DNA from: JAAYKT01 sp964408955
GTDB taxonomy: Bacteria > Bacillota > Clostridia > Lutisporales > Lutisporaceae
Reading direction: 5' to 3'
Length of the DNA: 26,479 bases
Assembly: GCA_964408955.1 (NCBI GenBank)
Contig: CAYPBK010000034.1
Location: 1 to 26,479 of the forward strand
A program made the position numbers and the translations under genes. The stretch's first letter is position 1; every line of letters begins with the position of its first letter. The notes below the pieces were generated by a model. The model saw only the letters and a list, made by a program, of their open reading frames with translations, was not told the origin of the DNA and ran no database searches. Positions 1 through 6,790 of the stretch are shown here, in pieces.

Positions 1-1
1 A

Positions 2-469
2 TTATCTAAAGCGATAGGTGTTGTCGGCGGCTATGTTGCAGGCAATAAAAACCTTATCGAGTGGCTGAACCATAGGGGCAGACCATTTCTTTTCAGCACA
101 GCGGCACCGCCTTCAGTAGCGGCAGCTTGTCTGGAAGCTATTAATATTTTATCAGAAAGCAGCGAACTGACAGATAAGCTTTGGGAGAATACAAGGTATA
201 TTAAAGCGGGACTGAACAAGCTTGGTTTTAATACCGGCAAAAGTGAAACTCCCATAACACCGGTTATTACAGGAAATGATAAAAATGCTATAGAGCTGAG
301 CAAAAGATTATTCGATGAGGGTGTATTCGCACAGAGTATAGTATTCCCCACAGTACCGCGAGATGGGGCGAGGGTTAGGACAATAGTAACTGCAGCTCAT
401 AGCAACAAGGATCTTGATGATGCTTTAGCGGCTTTTGAAAAGGTGGGCAAAGAGCTTAATTTAATTTAG
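2..469 (+). CDS. kbl: Glycine C-acetyltransferase (2-amino-3-ketobutyrate CoA ligase), C-terminal part
   Basis: This is the last 155 codons of a fold-type I PLP enzyme of the alpha-oxoamine synthase family; the 5' part lies outside the window. The visible part opens with LSKAIGVVGGYVAG, where the lysine of the SK pair is the expected Schiff-base lysine for the PLP cofactor. It continues with RGRPFLFSTA and IVFPTVPRDGARVR, which are much closer to glycine C-acetyltransferase than to 8-amino-7-oxononanoate synthase. The known reaction is cleavage of 2-amino-3-oxobutanoate with CoA to glycine and acetyl-CoA (threonine degradation), in the cytoplasm. A threonine dehydrogenase gene might lie upstream but is not visible. 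The gene ends in TAG and is followed at once by a perfect hairpin. BioF-like activity cannot be fully excluded from the C-terminal part alone. Confidence 0.85.
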   Translation, partial: LSKAIGVVGGYVAGNKNLIEWLNHRGRPFLFSTAAPPSVAAACLEAINILSESSELTDKLWENTRYIKAGLNKLGFNTGKSETPITPVITGNDKNAIELSKRLFDEGVFAQSIVFPTVPRDGARVRTIVTAAHSNKDLDDALAAFEKVGKELNLI

Positions 470-500
470 AAATAATGGAACGGTTACCGTTCCATTATTT
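470..500 (+). terminator. Hairpin terminator after kbl
   Basis: A perfect 14-bp inverted repeat (470-483 with 487-500, loop TTA) begins one base after the kbl stop codon. The 3' arm itself ends in ATTATTT, and no long T tract follows, so termination may be partial. Confidence 0.7.
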
Positions 501-523
501 CTATAAAAATACATAGGTGAAAA

Positions 524-805
524 ATGATTATTTGTACCGGTAAGATTTATCTTAATGCAAGCTGGGTGCATTCTTTAAAGGAAAAAAGAATGATAGTAAA
601 GAGCATTATTGATAAAGTGAAAAATAAATTTAATATTTCTATTGCCGAGGTTGATAATATGGACGTGCATAAATCCATAGTGCTGGGAATCGCATGTGTA
701 AGCAATAGTGCCAGACATTCCAATGCCTGCATCCAAAATGTTATTAATTATATAGAAGAAAACACAGAAGCGGTTATAGAAAAAATAGAAATAGAAATGC
801 TTTAG
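524..805 (+). CDS. DUF503 family protein (YlxP-like)
   Basis: This 93-residue protein matches the DUF503 (YlxP) family in length and pattern: an N-terminal strand ending in YLNASWVHSLKEKRMIVKSI, where the SLKxKR segment is the family hallmark, then a central NISIAEVDNMD-like strand and a C-terminal helix with an acidic end. The family is small and cytosolic; in Bacillus ylxP sits in the nusA-infB-rbfA region, but its molecular role is not settled. Here it is not next to those genes. The start is ATG at 524 with a modest AGGTG site upstream. It ends just before the strong ribosome site of the next gene, so the two are probably cotranscribed. Function beyond the family assignment is not claimed. 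Confidence 0.8.
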   Translation: MIICTGKIYLNASWVHSLKEKRMIVKSIIDKVKNKFNISIAEVDNMDVHKSIVLGIACVSNSARHSNACIQNVINYIEENTEAVIEKIEIEML

Positions 806-878
806 TAAACAATTGTATCTGTTAAGGGGGTTTTTTATTATGATTAAGCCATGCAAGTTGAATGAGGGAGGTAATGCC

Positions 879-1610
879 GTGAATCCTATAATAGGTATAA
901 CATCATATTTTGCTGTGGACAAAGGTCAAAAGCTTTGCAGTGTCAGCTACGACTGCATAAAGGTAATAAAAGCTGCGGGAGGCTTACCTTTAATTTTACC
1001 TATTGTAAAGGATGAAAAGGTGTTAGACGGTTACGTTGATGCAATTGACGGTTTGTTTTTAACAGGCGGTGAAGATATATTACCGTTATTATATAAGGAG
1101 AATCCCATAAGCAAGGTACATTCCATATCCTATGACAGGGATGAATTTGAGATGAGTTTATTTAAAAAAGCATATAGTCGGGGAATTCCCATTTTAGGTA
1201 TTTGCAGAGGTATGCAGCTTATTAATGTTTCTTTAGGCGGCACCTTATATCAAGATTTAAATACACAAGTAATAAACTCCTTAGGGCATTGCCCTCAAGA
1301 TTCTCCCTTGGATCAACCCTATCACGGGGTGAAAATAGAAGAAGACAGTAAGCTATATGATATTTTCGGCAAAGCTGATATAGAAGTAAATTCATTGCAT
1401 CATCAGTCAGTTAAAGATAGAGGAAAAGGGTTAAAGCCGTCGGCATATTCCCAAGATGGAATAATTGAAGGTATAGAATCAACGGAAAGGGATTTTGTTA
1501 TAGGTGTGCAATGGCATCCGGAAAAGCTTGCAGAAAAATACCCTTTGTTTCAAAGAATTTTTGATTCTTTTATTGGAACAGCAAAGAAAGATGGTTCTCC
1601 TGTGCTATAG
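879..1610 (+). CDS. Gamma-glutamyl-gamma-aminobutyrate hydrolase-like class I amidotransferase (peptidase C26)
   Basis: A 243-residue class I glutamine amidotransferase-fold hydrolase of the PuuD type. The nucleophile elbow is ILGICRGMQL (Cys109 counted from the GTG at 879), and the catalytic His213 and Glu215 are in VIGVQWHPE; LHHQS at 173-177 and FLTGGEDILP at 60-69 are also typical of the C26 family. Relatives hydrolyse gamma-glutamyl bonds, for example gamma-glutamyl-GABA in putrescine breakdown, but no puu genes are nearby, so the substrate is open. Start choice: GTG at 879 has GAGGGAGG seven bases upstream and yields the family-typical start (N)PIIGITSY. An in-frame ATG at 840, with AAGGGGG nine bases upstream, is an alternative that adds 13 residues. 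Both ribosome sites look functional. Confidence 0.82.
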   Translation: MNPIIGITSYFAVDKGQKLCSVSYDCIKVIKAAGGLPLILPIVKDEKVLDGYVDAIDGLFLTGGEDILPLLYKENPISKVHSISYDRDEFEMSLFKKAYSRGIPILGICRGMQLINVSLGGTLYQDLNTQVINSLGHCPQDSPLDQPYHGVKIEEDSKLYDIFGKADIEVNSLHHQSVKDRGKGLKPSAYSQDGIIEGIESTERDFVIGVQWHPEKLAEKYPLFQRIFDSFIGTAKKDGSPVL

Positions 1611-1624
1611 CACGGAAGAACCAT
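1591..1624 (+). terminator. Hairpin overlapping the end of the amidotransferase gene
   Basis: A 15-bp stem with one mismatch and one G-U pair (1591-1605 with 1610-1624, loop TATA) spans the stop codon at 1608-1610. There is no T tract after it, so it is either a weak terminator or a 3' stabilising hairpin. Confidence 0.4.
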
Positions 1625-1662
1625 ACGAAGTCCTTGAAAGGTTATTTTATTATCATCCTAAG

Positions 1663-1694
1663 CATTGAGGTAGGCAGAGTCGCCTACCCCAATG
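1663..1694. terminator. Probable bidirectional terminator between convergent genes
   Basis: A 13-bp stem with a single mismatch (1663-1675 with 1682-1694, loop of six) sits between the stop codons of the plus-strand hydrolase and minus-strand gltX. Its place between convergent genes fits a shared terminator. The T tracts on either side are poor, so confidence is moderate. Confidence 0.5.
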
Positions 1695-1704
1695 ACCTAG
1701 TATA

Positions 1705-3165
1705 CTATTGCTGGTTTTTAAGCTTTTGGATTCCTATTTCAATCCTTCGGAGAGTCTCGTCTTTGCCAAGAATTTCAGCTATTTCGTAAGCTCCTCCGGG
1801 AGTAAAGGCTTTACCTGATATCGCTGTCCTTATAGGCCATAGCATAGGACCGTTTTTTATTTCCATTTCCTCTATCAGCTTATTAATATTACTTTTTATG
1901 CCATCTAAGTCCCACTGCTTTAAATCTTTAAGGAGGGGAAGCGCCTTTTCCAGACTGTTGATAGAAACCTCATAATTAGTTTTCATTTTTTTATGAATGT
2001 ACATGTCTATAGAATAATCAGGCAATTCGTCCAGAAAGTCCAACTGAGAAGGAATATTCGTAAGCATCTCAGTGCGGGTATGTAATAATTCACTTATTTT
2101 TAACAAATCATATTCTTTCTTTAATGCCTTCTTATAATATGGTATAGCCATGTCATGGAATTCCTCCAAAGACAGATTGCGTATATATTCGCCGTTCATC
2201 CACTTAAGCTTTTCAATATCAAATATCGCCGGAGCTTTATTTATTTTTTTATAATCAAATACTTGAATCAATTCATCTAAGGAGAAGATTTCCTGATCTG
2301 TTCCGGGGTTCCAACCCAGCAAAGCAATATAATTGAGAACAGCTTCCTTTAGAAAGCCTTTTTCCAACAAATCCTCAAAGGATGCGTCTCCTTTTCTTTT
2401 GCTGAGCTTGTTATGTGCATCCCGCATTATAGGGGGGCAATGGACATAAACCGGCACATCCCAGCCAAATGCTTCATATAGCCTGTTATACTTTGGAGAG
2501 GATGATAAATATTCGCTGCCTCTTACAACATGGGTTATACCCATTAAATGGTCATCTACTACATTAGCAAAATTATATGTTGGCATGCCATCAGATTTCA
2601 AAAGTACCATATCGTCCAAATCCGAATTATCTACCGATATGGTACCGTAGATTTCATCATTAAAGGTTGTAGTCCCTGTTTTAGGATTGTTTTGTCTGAT
2701 AACATAGGGAACACCGGATTTGATTTTTTCTTCAATTTCTTCCGAAGATAATCCAAGACATAGCTTATCGTACTTAGTCGGTGTTTTTAAAGCTTCGGAT
2801 TGCTTCCTTAGCGCTTCAAGCCTTTCCTCAGTGCAAAAACAGTAGTATGCCTGACCGCTATCTACCAGTTTTTTTGCATATTCCCCATATATATTTCTTC
2901 TTTCACTTTGGACATATGGACCGACAGGACCGCCAATATCAGGTCCTTCATCATGCCGGAGGCCTGCTGTTTTAAGTGCGCTATAAATAACCTTTACAGC
3001 ATCTTCAACATATCTTTCCTGGTCTGTATCCTCTATTCGTAGTAAAAAATCGCCGTTTTCATGCTTTGCAATTAGATAAGCATAAAGAGCTGTTCTCAGG
3101 TTACCAACATGCATATAACCTGTTGGGCTGGGTGCAAATCTTGTTCTGACTATATTTTGAGCCAT
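1705..3165 (-). CDS. gltX: Glutamate--tRNA ligase
   Basis: Glutamyl-tRNA synthetase, a class Ic aminoacyl-tRNA synthetase of 486 residues, the usual length. The Rossmann-fold start RFAPSPTGYMHVGNLRTA carries the HIGH-type motif (HVGN, 19-22), RIEDTDQER follows at 43-51, and the KMSKS-type loop is KLSKRKGD at 253-260. A zinc site of the E. coli type can be read: Cys109 and Cys111 (CFC), with Tyr132 and Cys136. It charges tRNA-Glu in the cytoplasm; whether it also makes Glu-tRNA-Gln for the GatCAB route cannot be told here. The ATG at 3165 has AAAGGAGG upstream. It lies 22 bases behind pepD on the same strand, so both are probably one transcript. Confidence 0.96.
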   Translation of the reverse strand: MAQNIVRTRFAPSPTGYMHVGNLRTALYAYLIAKHENGDFLLRIEDTDQERYVEDAVKVIYSALKTAGLRHDEGPDIGGPVGPYVQSERRNIYGEYAKKLVDSGQAYYCFCTEERLEALRKQSEALKTPTKYDKLCLGLSSEEIEEKIKSGVPYVIRQNNPKTGTTTFNDEIYGTISVDNSDLDDMVLLKSDGMPTYNFANVVDDHLMGITHVVRGSEYLSSSPKYNRLYEAFGWDVPVYVHCPPIMRDAHNKLSKRKGDASFEDLLEKGFLKEAVLNYIALLGWNPGTDQEIFSLDELIQVFDYKKINKAPAIFDIEKLKWMNGEYIRNLSLEEFHDMAIPYYKKALKKEYDLLKISELLHTRTEMLTNIPSQLDFLDELPDYSIDMYIHKKMKTNYEVSINSLEKALPLLKDLKQWDLDGIKSNINKLIEEMEIKNGPMLWPIRTAISGKAFTPGGAYEIAEILGKDETLRRIEIGIQKLKNQQ

Positions 3166-3187
3166 AAAAAGGCCTCCTTTGCTATCA

Positions 3188-4612
3188 TTACTTTAATTCT
3201 TCCAGTATGGCCAATAAGTATTCATAGGTTCTTTTTGTTGATGAAATTGATACATGTTCGTTGGTTGTATGGGCATCAAAAGCATCAGAGCCCATGGAAA
3301 TCATATCCAAATCCGGGAATATTTCACCAAAAAGACCACATTCAACGCCAGCATGGATTGCTACTATTTCCGGTTCTTTGCCATATTTATTTTTATAAAC
3401 CTTCTGGCAGATTTCTCTGATTTTTGAATTAGGGTTATATGCCCAGGCAGGATAGTCACCATCAGCTACAAAACCAATATCAGCCAGCTTAGCGATAATT
3501 TCTAATTGTTCTTTGGTATAATCCTTCCTCGTGCTTACTGATGACCTTACAGAAAACTCGATGGAAATATATTTCTCATCAGTGGTTAAAACGCCTGTAT
3601 TTAAAGAGCTTTCAACTAACCCTTCCATTGATTTGCTCATGGACTGTACACCGTTGGGGACGGCTACCAGTAAATCAAGGATTTTCTCAGTAGATTTGCA
3701 TACTTTATTATAGGTTTCATCTGCTTTAATAATGCTGACTGTAACATTGGGGTCAGAGAATGCTAATTCGCTTTTTAGAACACTATCCCATTTAAGTATT
3801 TTATTCTTTATTTCTTCAAGATCATTAGGCTTTAGGAAAATGACGGCACTGGAATCCGAGGGTATTACATTAGCTTTGGATCCTCCTCTAATATAAGCGA
3901 TATCAAAAGGAATTACTTTATATACGTCATGCAATACTCTGCCTAAAAGCTTATTTGAGTTCCCGCGTTCTTTGTCTATTTCTCCTCCTGAATGTCCGCC
4001 CATGAGTCCGCTTATGCTAACAGTATAACTTTCGCAGTCATTAGGAGCTTTTTCCCATTTTGGGTCAATATTAAACATTACTCGTGAACCGCCAGCGCAG
4101 CTGACTAAAAGCTTACCTTCCTCCTCTGAATCAAGGTTTATCAATATTTTTCCTGAAATATGTTCCGGATTAATATTCTTTGCACCTGTCATTCCGGTTT
4201 CTTCATCTACTGTTATCAAAGCTTCTAAAGCCGGGTGCTTTGCATTTTCATCCGTCATAACAGCCATAGCAATAGCTACGGCAATACCGTTATCAGCTCC
4301 TAAGGAAGTGCCGTCCGCATAAATCATATCATCAATATACTTAAGCTTAATGGGGTCCTTTGAAAAATCGTGAACAGCTTCCTTGGTTTTAACGCATACC
4401 ATATCCATATGCCCTTGTAAAATCACTCCCGGCGCATTTTCATATCCCGGAGTTGCGGGTTTTTTTATTATTACATTAAAAACATCATCCTGAATAACTT
4501 CCAGATTATTATCCTTGGCAAACTTAACCAAAAAGTCACTTACTCCTTTTTCTTCACCTGAACATCTGGGAACTTTAGAGATTTCTTCAAAATATGTAAA
4601 TACTTTTTCCAT
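3188..4612 (-). CDS. pepD: Aminoacyl-histidine dipeptidase / cytosol nonspecific dipeptidase (M20C)
   Basis: A 474-residue metallopeptidase of the M20C family, the PepD length. Visible signatures are EEISKVPRCSGEEKGVSDFL near the N-terminus, the metal-ligand segment LQGHMDMVCVK, ADGTSLGADNGIAVA with the second ligand aspartate, TVDEETGMTGA with the catalytic glutamate pair, and AIHAGVECGLF and DAFDAHTTNEHVS near the C-terminus. The family uses two zinc ions to cleave dipeptides, including Xaa-His, in the cytoplasm. Translation starts at ATG 4612 with AAAGGTG seven bases upstream. It is the first gene of a two-gene minus-strand unit with gltX, and an extended -10 promoter lies just upstream. 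Pairing of peptide breakdown with glutamyl-tRNA synthesis has no obvious functional logic. Confidence 0.93.
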   Translation of the reverse strand: MEKVFTYFEEISKVPRCSGEEKGVSDFLVKFAKDNNLEVIQDDVFNVIIKKPATPGYENAPGVILQGHMDMVCVKTKEAVHDFSKDPIKLKYIDDMIYADGTSLGADNGIAVAIAMAVMTDENAKHPALEALITVDEETGMTGAKNINPEHISGKILINLDSEEEGKLLVSCAGGSRVMFNIDPKWEKAPNDCESYTVSISGLMGGHSGGEIDKERGNSNKLLGRVLHDVYKVIPFDIAYIRGGSKANVIPSDSSAVIFLKPNDLEEIKNKILKWDSVLKSELAFSDPNVTVSIIKADETYNKVCKSTEKILDLLVAVPNGVQSMSKSMEGLVESSLNTGVLTTDEKYISIEFSVRSSVSTRKDYTKEQLEIIAKLADIGFVADGDYPAWAYNPNSKIREICQKVYKNKYGKEPEIVAIHAGVECGLFGEIFPDLDMISMGSDAFDAHTTNEHVSISSTKRTYEYLLAILEELK

Positions 4613-4635
4613 TATAACGCACCTTTCTTTAATTT

Positions 4636-4644
4636 ATTATACCA
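4636..4644 (-). promoter_or_regulatory. Extended -10 promoter for pepD-gltX
   Basis: Read on the minus strand the sequence is TGGTATAAT, a perfect TGN-TATAAT extended -10 located about 24 bases before the pepD start codon. No good -35 hexamer is seen at 17 or 18 bases, which an extended -10 can tolerate. Confidence 0.5.
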
Positions 4645-4840
4645 ATTGATGTATTTATTATATAAATATAATAGAAATAATTCAAGAAAGTAATATTTGT
4701 TACTATTTATAGGCATTTTTAGATTATTAGTCTTGGTACTCCGCAATCGTATCAGATATTAATAAGCAATACTGTAAATATAGTTATAGCTGAACAGTAA
4801 CTAATATATTTGATTGTATCAAAGTTGACATACCCTAAAG

Positions 4841-4870
4841 TTGACATATGTAATGCTTAAAGCATATAAT
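4841..4870 (+). promoter_or_regulatory. Consensus sigma-A promoter for the M-box/mgtE transcript
   Basis: TTGACA at 4841-4846 and TATAAT at 4865-4870 are both perfect consensus hexamers with an 18-base spacer. The expected start near 4877 falls immediately before the M-box aptamer. A second TTGACA lies 16 bases further up (4825-4830) inside a direct repeat of 12 bases. Confidence 0.8.
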
Positions 4871-4880
4871 AAAGAAAAAG

Positions 4881-5031
4881 CCCGTTATGTGAGGCTACCC
4901 TGTGAATATATGCTGCTACCGCTAAACATCGAGAGATGCCATGACGGTCAACAGGTTTTATCGGATTAAGGTTTAACCTAATGCAGCTGGGTTCACCCTA
5001 TGTTACAGGAAGCTAAAACTAATCGAGGGGG
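4881..5031 (+). ncRNA. M-box (ykoK leader) magnesium riboswitch
   Basis: The stretch carries the conserved blocks of the M-box aptamer in the right order: GTTATGTGAGGCT near 4884, GCTGCTACCGC near 4912, ATCGAGAGATGCC near 4928, GACGGTCAACAG near 4943, TTAAGGTTTAACCTAATGCAGC near 4968, CCTATG near 4997 and GCTAAAACT near 5012. M-box RNAs bind several Mg2+ ions and, in Bacillus, promote transcription termination when magnesium is plentiful. The aptamer is directly downstream of a consensus promoter and upstream of a terminator and mgtE, a Mg2+ channel, which is the classical target. The end boundaries are estimated from the P1 region. Confidence 0.93.
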
Positions 5032-5053
5032 ATATAATTTGTATTTAATATTT

Positions 5054-5081
5054 CCTTTGCTTGTTTAGCGAGGATTTTTTT
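5054..5081 (+). terminator. Riboswitch-controlled intrinsic terminator
   Basis: A short GC-rich stem (CCTTTGC at 5054-5060 with GCGAGG at 5068-5073, one bulged base and one G-U pair) is followed by ATTTTTTT at 5074-5081. Its place just after the M-box fits the expression platform. A weak alternative pairing of the GAGGGGG at the aptamer 3' end with the CTTTCC-like 5' arm could be the antiterminator; that is inference. Confidence 0.6.
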
Positions 5082-5200
5082 ATCTCATAGGGAAAAATAC
5101 AGTTGCCTATTGGACAGAGTAAATGTGCGGCTTTTCTACTTATGCATGAGCATGCACATGATAAATAACGATTTTTCTATGCTTATTGGAGGTGGTAATT

Positions 5201-5293
5201 ATGGATCCTGGGCCTTTACCTGATAATTTATGCAAAAATGTAAATATTATTATAGGAGCCATAATTATACATTCTATTTTTTTGGCTCCTTAG
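5201..5293 (+). CDS. 30-residue leader peptide upstream of mgtE (MDPGPLP...)
   Basis: A short ORF starts at ATG 5201 behind an excellent ribosome site (TTGGAGGTGG at 5187-5196) and ends at TAG 5291-5293, 14 bases before the mgtE start; the stop codon overlaps the AGGGAG ribosome site of mgtE. The peptide begins MDPGPLPDN, very rich in Pro and Asp, and ends with a hydrophobic stretch of about 15 residues (VNIIIGAIIIHSIFLA). It lies downstream of the riboswitch terminator, so it is translated only from read-through transcripts. Three readings are possible: a Mg2+-sensing leader peptide like E. coli MgtL, a small membrane peptide acting on MgtE, or the relic of a longer membrane protein. The ORF and its ribosome site are seen; a role is inferred. 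Confidence 0.55.
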   Translation: MDPGPLPDNLCKNVNIIIGAIIIHSIFLAP

Positions 5294-5307
5294 GGAGTGT
5301 GTTAAAA

Positions 5308-6642
5308 ATGAACGATCTATTCAAAGAGCTTATAGAAAGCAAAAAATACTTACAAGCAAGAAATGAATTAGTAGAAATGAATATTGTGGATATAGCACAG
5401 ATACTGGAAGAGCTTGATCGTGAAAAGCTGCTTATAATATTTAGAATACTGCCTAAGGAAATAGCAGCCGGAGTTTTTTCTCATATATCAATTGAGCTGC
5501 AACAATATATTATAGAATCCATCACAGATAAAGAGACAACGAGCATAGTTGAAAAGCTATACCTGGATGATGCCGTGGACTTTTTAGAAGAAATGCCTTC
5601 CAATGTAGTAAAAAAGGTTTTAAAAAACACTGATGAAGAAACCAGAAAGCTTATTAATCAATTCTTGAATTATCCCGAGGATTCCGCCGGAAGCATCATG
5701 ACAATTGAGTTTGTAGATTTAAAAAAGCATATGACTGTAGGGGATGCCCTTGCCCATATTAAGAAAACGGGAGTAGATAAAGAAACAATAAACAATTGTT
5801 TTGTAATAGATGAGGTCAGGAAACTGGAAGGTGTTGTTTCCATACGCAAGCTTATTCTTAGTGAACCGGATGAAATAATAGATGATATTATGAATACAGA
5901 TATTTTATTTGCAAATACATTAGACGATCAGGAAAAGATTGCAATGTTGTTCAAAAAATATGATTTGACGACTCTGCCCATTGTGGATAACGAAAACCGT
6001 CTTGTAGGCATCGTTACCATCGACGATATAGTAGATATTATAGATGAAGAAAACACGGAGGATTTGCATAAAATGGCTGCTATTCAGCCTTTAGAGGATG
6101 AATATTTAAAGACCAATGCTTTTATTCTTGCTAAACATAGAATAGCATGGCTGTTAGTGCTTATGGTATCCGCTACTTTTACTGGTGCTTTAATAAAAAG
6201 ATATGAGAATGTTCTTCAAACAGTGGTAATACTTGCCGCCTCAATACCTATGCTTATGGACACAGGCGGGAATTCAGGTTCACAGTCCTCTACCCTCATA
6301 ATAAGGGGTATGGCACTGGGGGAAATTAGCACTTCAGATGCTATTAAGGTTCTCATTAAGGAGACAAAAGTTGGAATTATTGCCGGCTTTGCATTAGCAA
6401 CTGTTAACTTTTTAAGGATGATTTACTTTGAAAATTTAGAAAGTTTAATTGCTTTCACAATATCATTAACTTTGTTTTTTACCGTTATTATAGCTAAACT
6501 AGTGGGTGGATTACTGCCTATTGCGGCAAAAAAAGTTAGACTGGACCCGGCTATAATGGCTGGACCATTGATCACAACTGTAGTGGATGTACTGGCTCTA
6601 GCTATTTATTTTGGTTTAGCAACCAGACTTTTAAATATTTGA
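5308..6642 (+). CDS. mgtE: Magnesium transporter MgtE
   Basis: A 444-residue MgtE Mg2+ channel. From ATG 5308 the order is the N-terminal superhelical domain (about 1-125), a pair of CBS domains (about 135-255, with FVIDEVRKLEGVVSIRKL and LPIVDNENRLVGIVTIDDI), and a five-helix membrane domain from about 275. The family signature PMLMDTGGNSGSQSSTLIIR is at 314-333 and the pore helix RLDPAIMAGPLITTVVD ends with Asp427, the expected Mg2+-binding pore residue. The N and CBS domains gate the channel by cytosolic Mg2+. An in-frame ATG at 5230 would add 26 residues but lacks a ribosome site and overlaps the leader ORF, so 5308 with AGGGAG is chosen. Expression should be governed by the M-box and possibly by coupling to the leader ORF. 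A strong terminator follows. Confidence 0.95.
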   Translation: MNDLFKELIESKKYLQARNELVEMNIVDIAQILEELDREKLLIIFRILPKEIAAGVFSHISIELQQYIIESITDKETTSIVEKLYLDDAVDFLEEMPSNVVKKVLKNTDEETRKLINQFLNYPEDSAGSIMTIEFVDLKKHMTVGDALAHIKKTGVDKETINNCFVIDEVRKLEGVVSIRKLILSEPDEIIDDIMNTDILFANTLDDQEKIAMLFKKYDLTTLPIVDNENRLVGIVTIDDIVDIIDEENTEDLHKMAAIQPLEDEYLKTNAFILAKHRIAWLLVLMVSATFTGALIKRYENVLQTVVILAASIPMLMDTGGNSGSQSSTLIIRGMALGEISTSDAIKVLIKETKVGIIAGFALATVNFLRMIYFENLESLIAFTISLTLFFTVIIAKLVGGLLPIAAKKVRLDPAIMAGPLITTVVDVLALAIYFGLATRLLNI

Positions 6643-6669
6643 AGCGACATAGACTCGCTTCTTTTTTTC
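6641..6669 (+). terminator. Intrinsic terminator of mgtE
   Basis: A perfect 7-bp stem GAAGCGA/TCGCTTC (6641-6647 with 6655-6661) is followed directly by seven T. It overlaps the last two bases of the stop codon. Confidence 0.85.
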
Positions 6670-6735
6670 TTGTCAATTCATAGATAAAAATTAAGAATAA
6701 TGTAATATACTTTTAAACAATATTTAAGATATTTT

Positions 6736-6744
6736 TGCTATAAT
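6736..6744 (+). promoter_or_regulatory. Extended -10 promoter for the transglutaminase-SLH gene
   Basis: TTGCTATAAT holds TG-C-TATAAT, a perfect extended -10, about 47 bases before the GTG start. The -35 region is AT-rich and poor. Confidence 0.5.
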
Positions 6745-6790
6745 AAACATGTTGATTAAAATCACATAAAATGAAATCGGAGGATAAGAT

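Noticed and set aside
575..922. A 115-codon open frame on the minus strand across the DUF503 gene and the next start.
   Set aside because: It overlaps two supported plus-strand genes and their ribosome sites and encodes no recognisable pattern.
5230..5307. An in-frame 26-residue N-terminal extension of MgtE.
   Set aside because: No ribosome site is present before ATG 5230, the extension overlaps the leader ORF, and MgtE homologues start like the protein from 5308.
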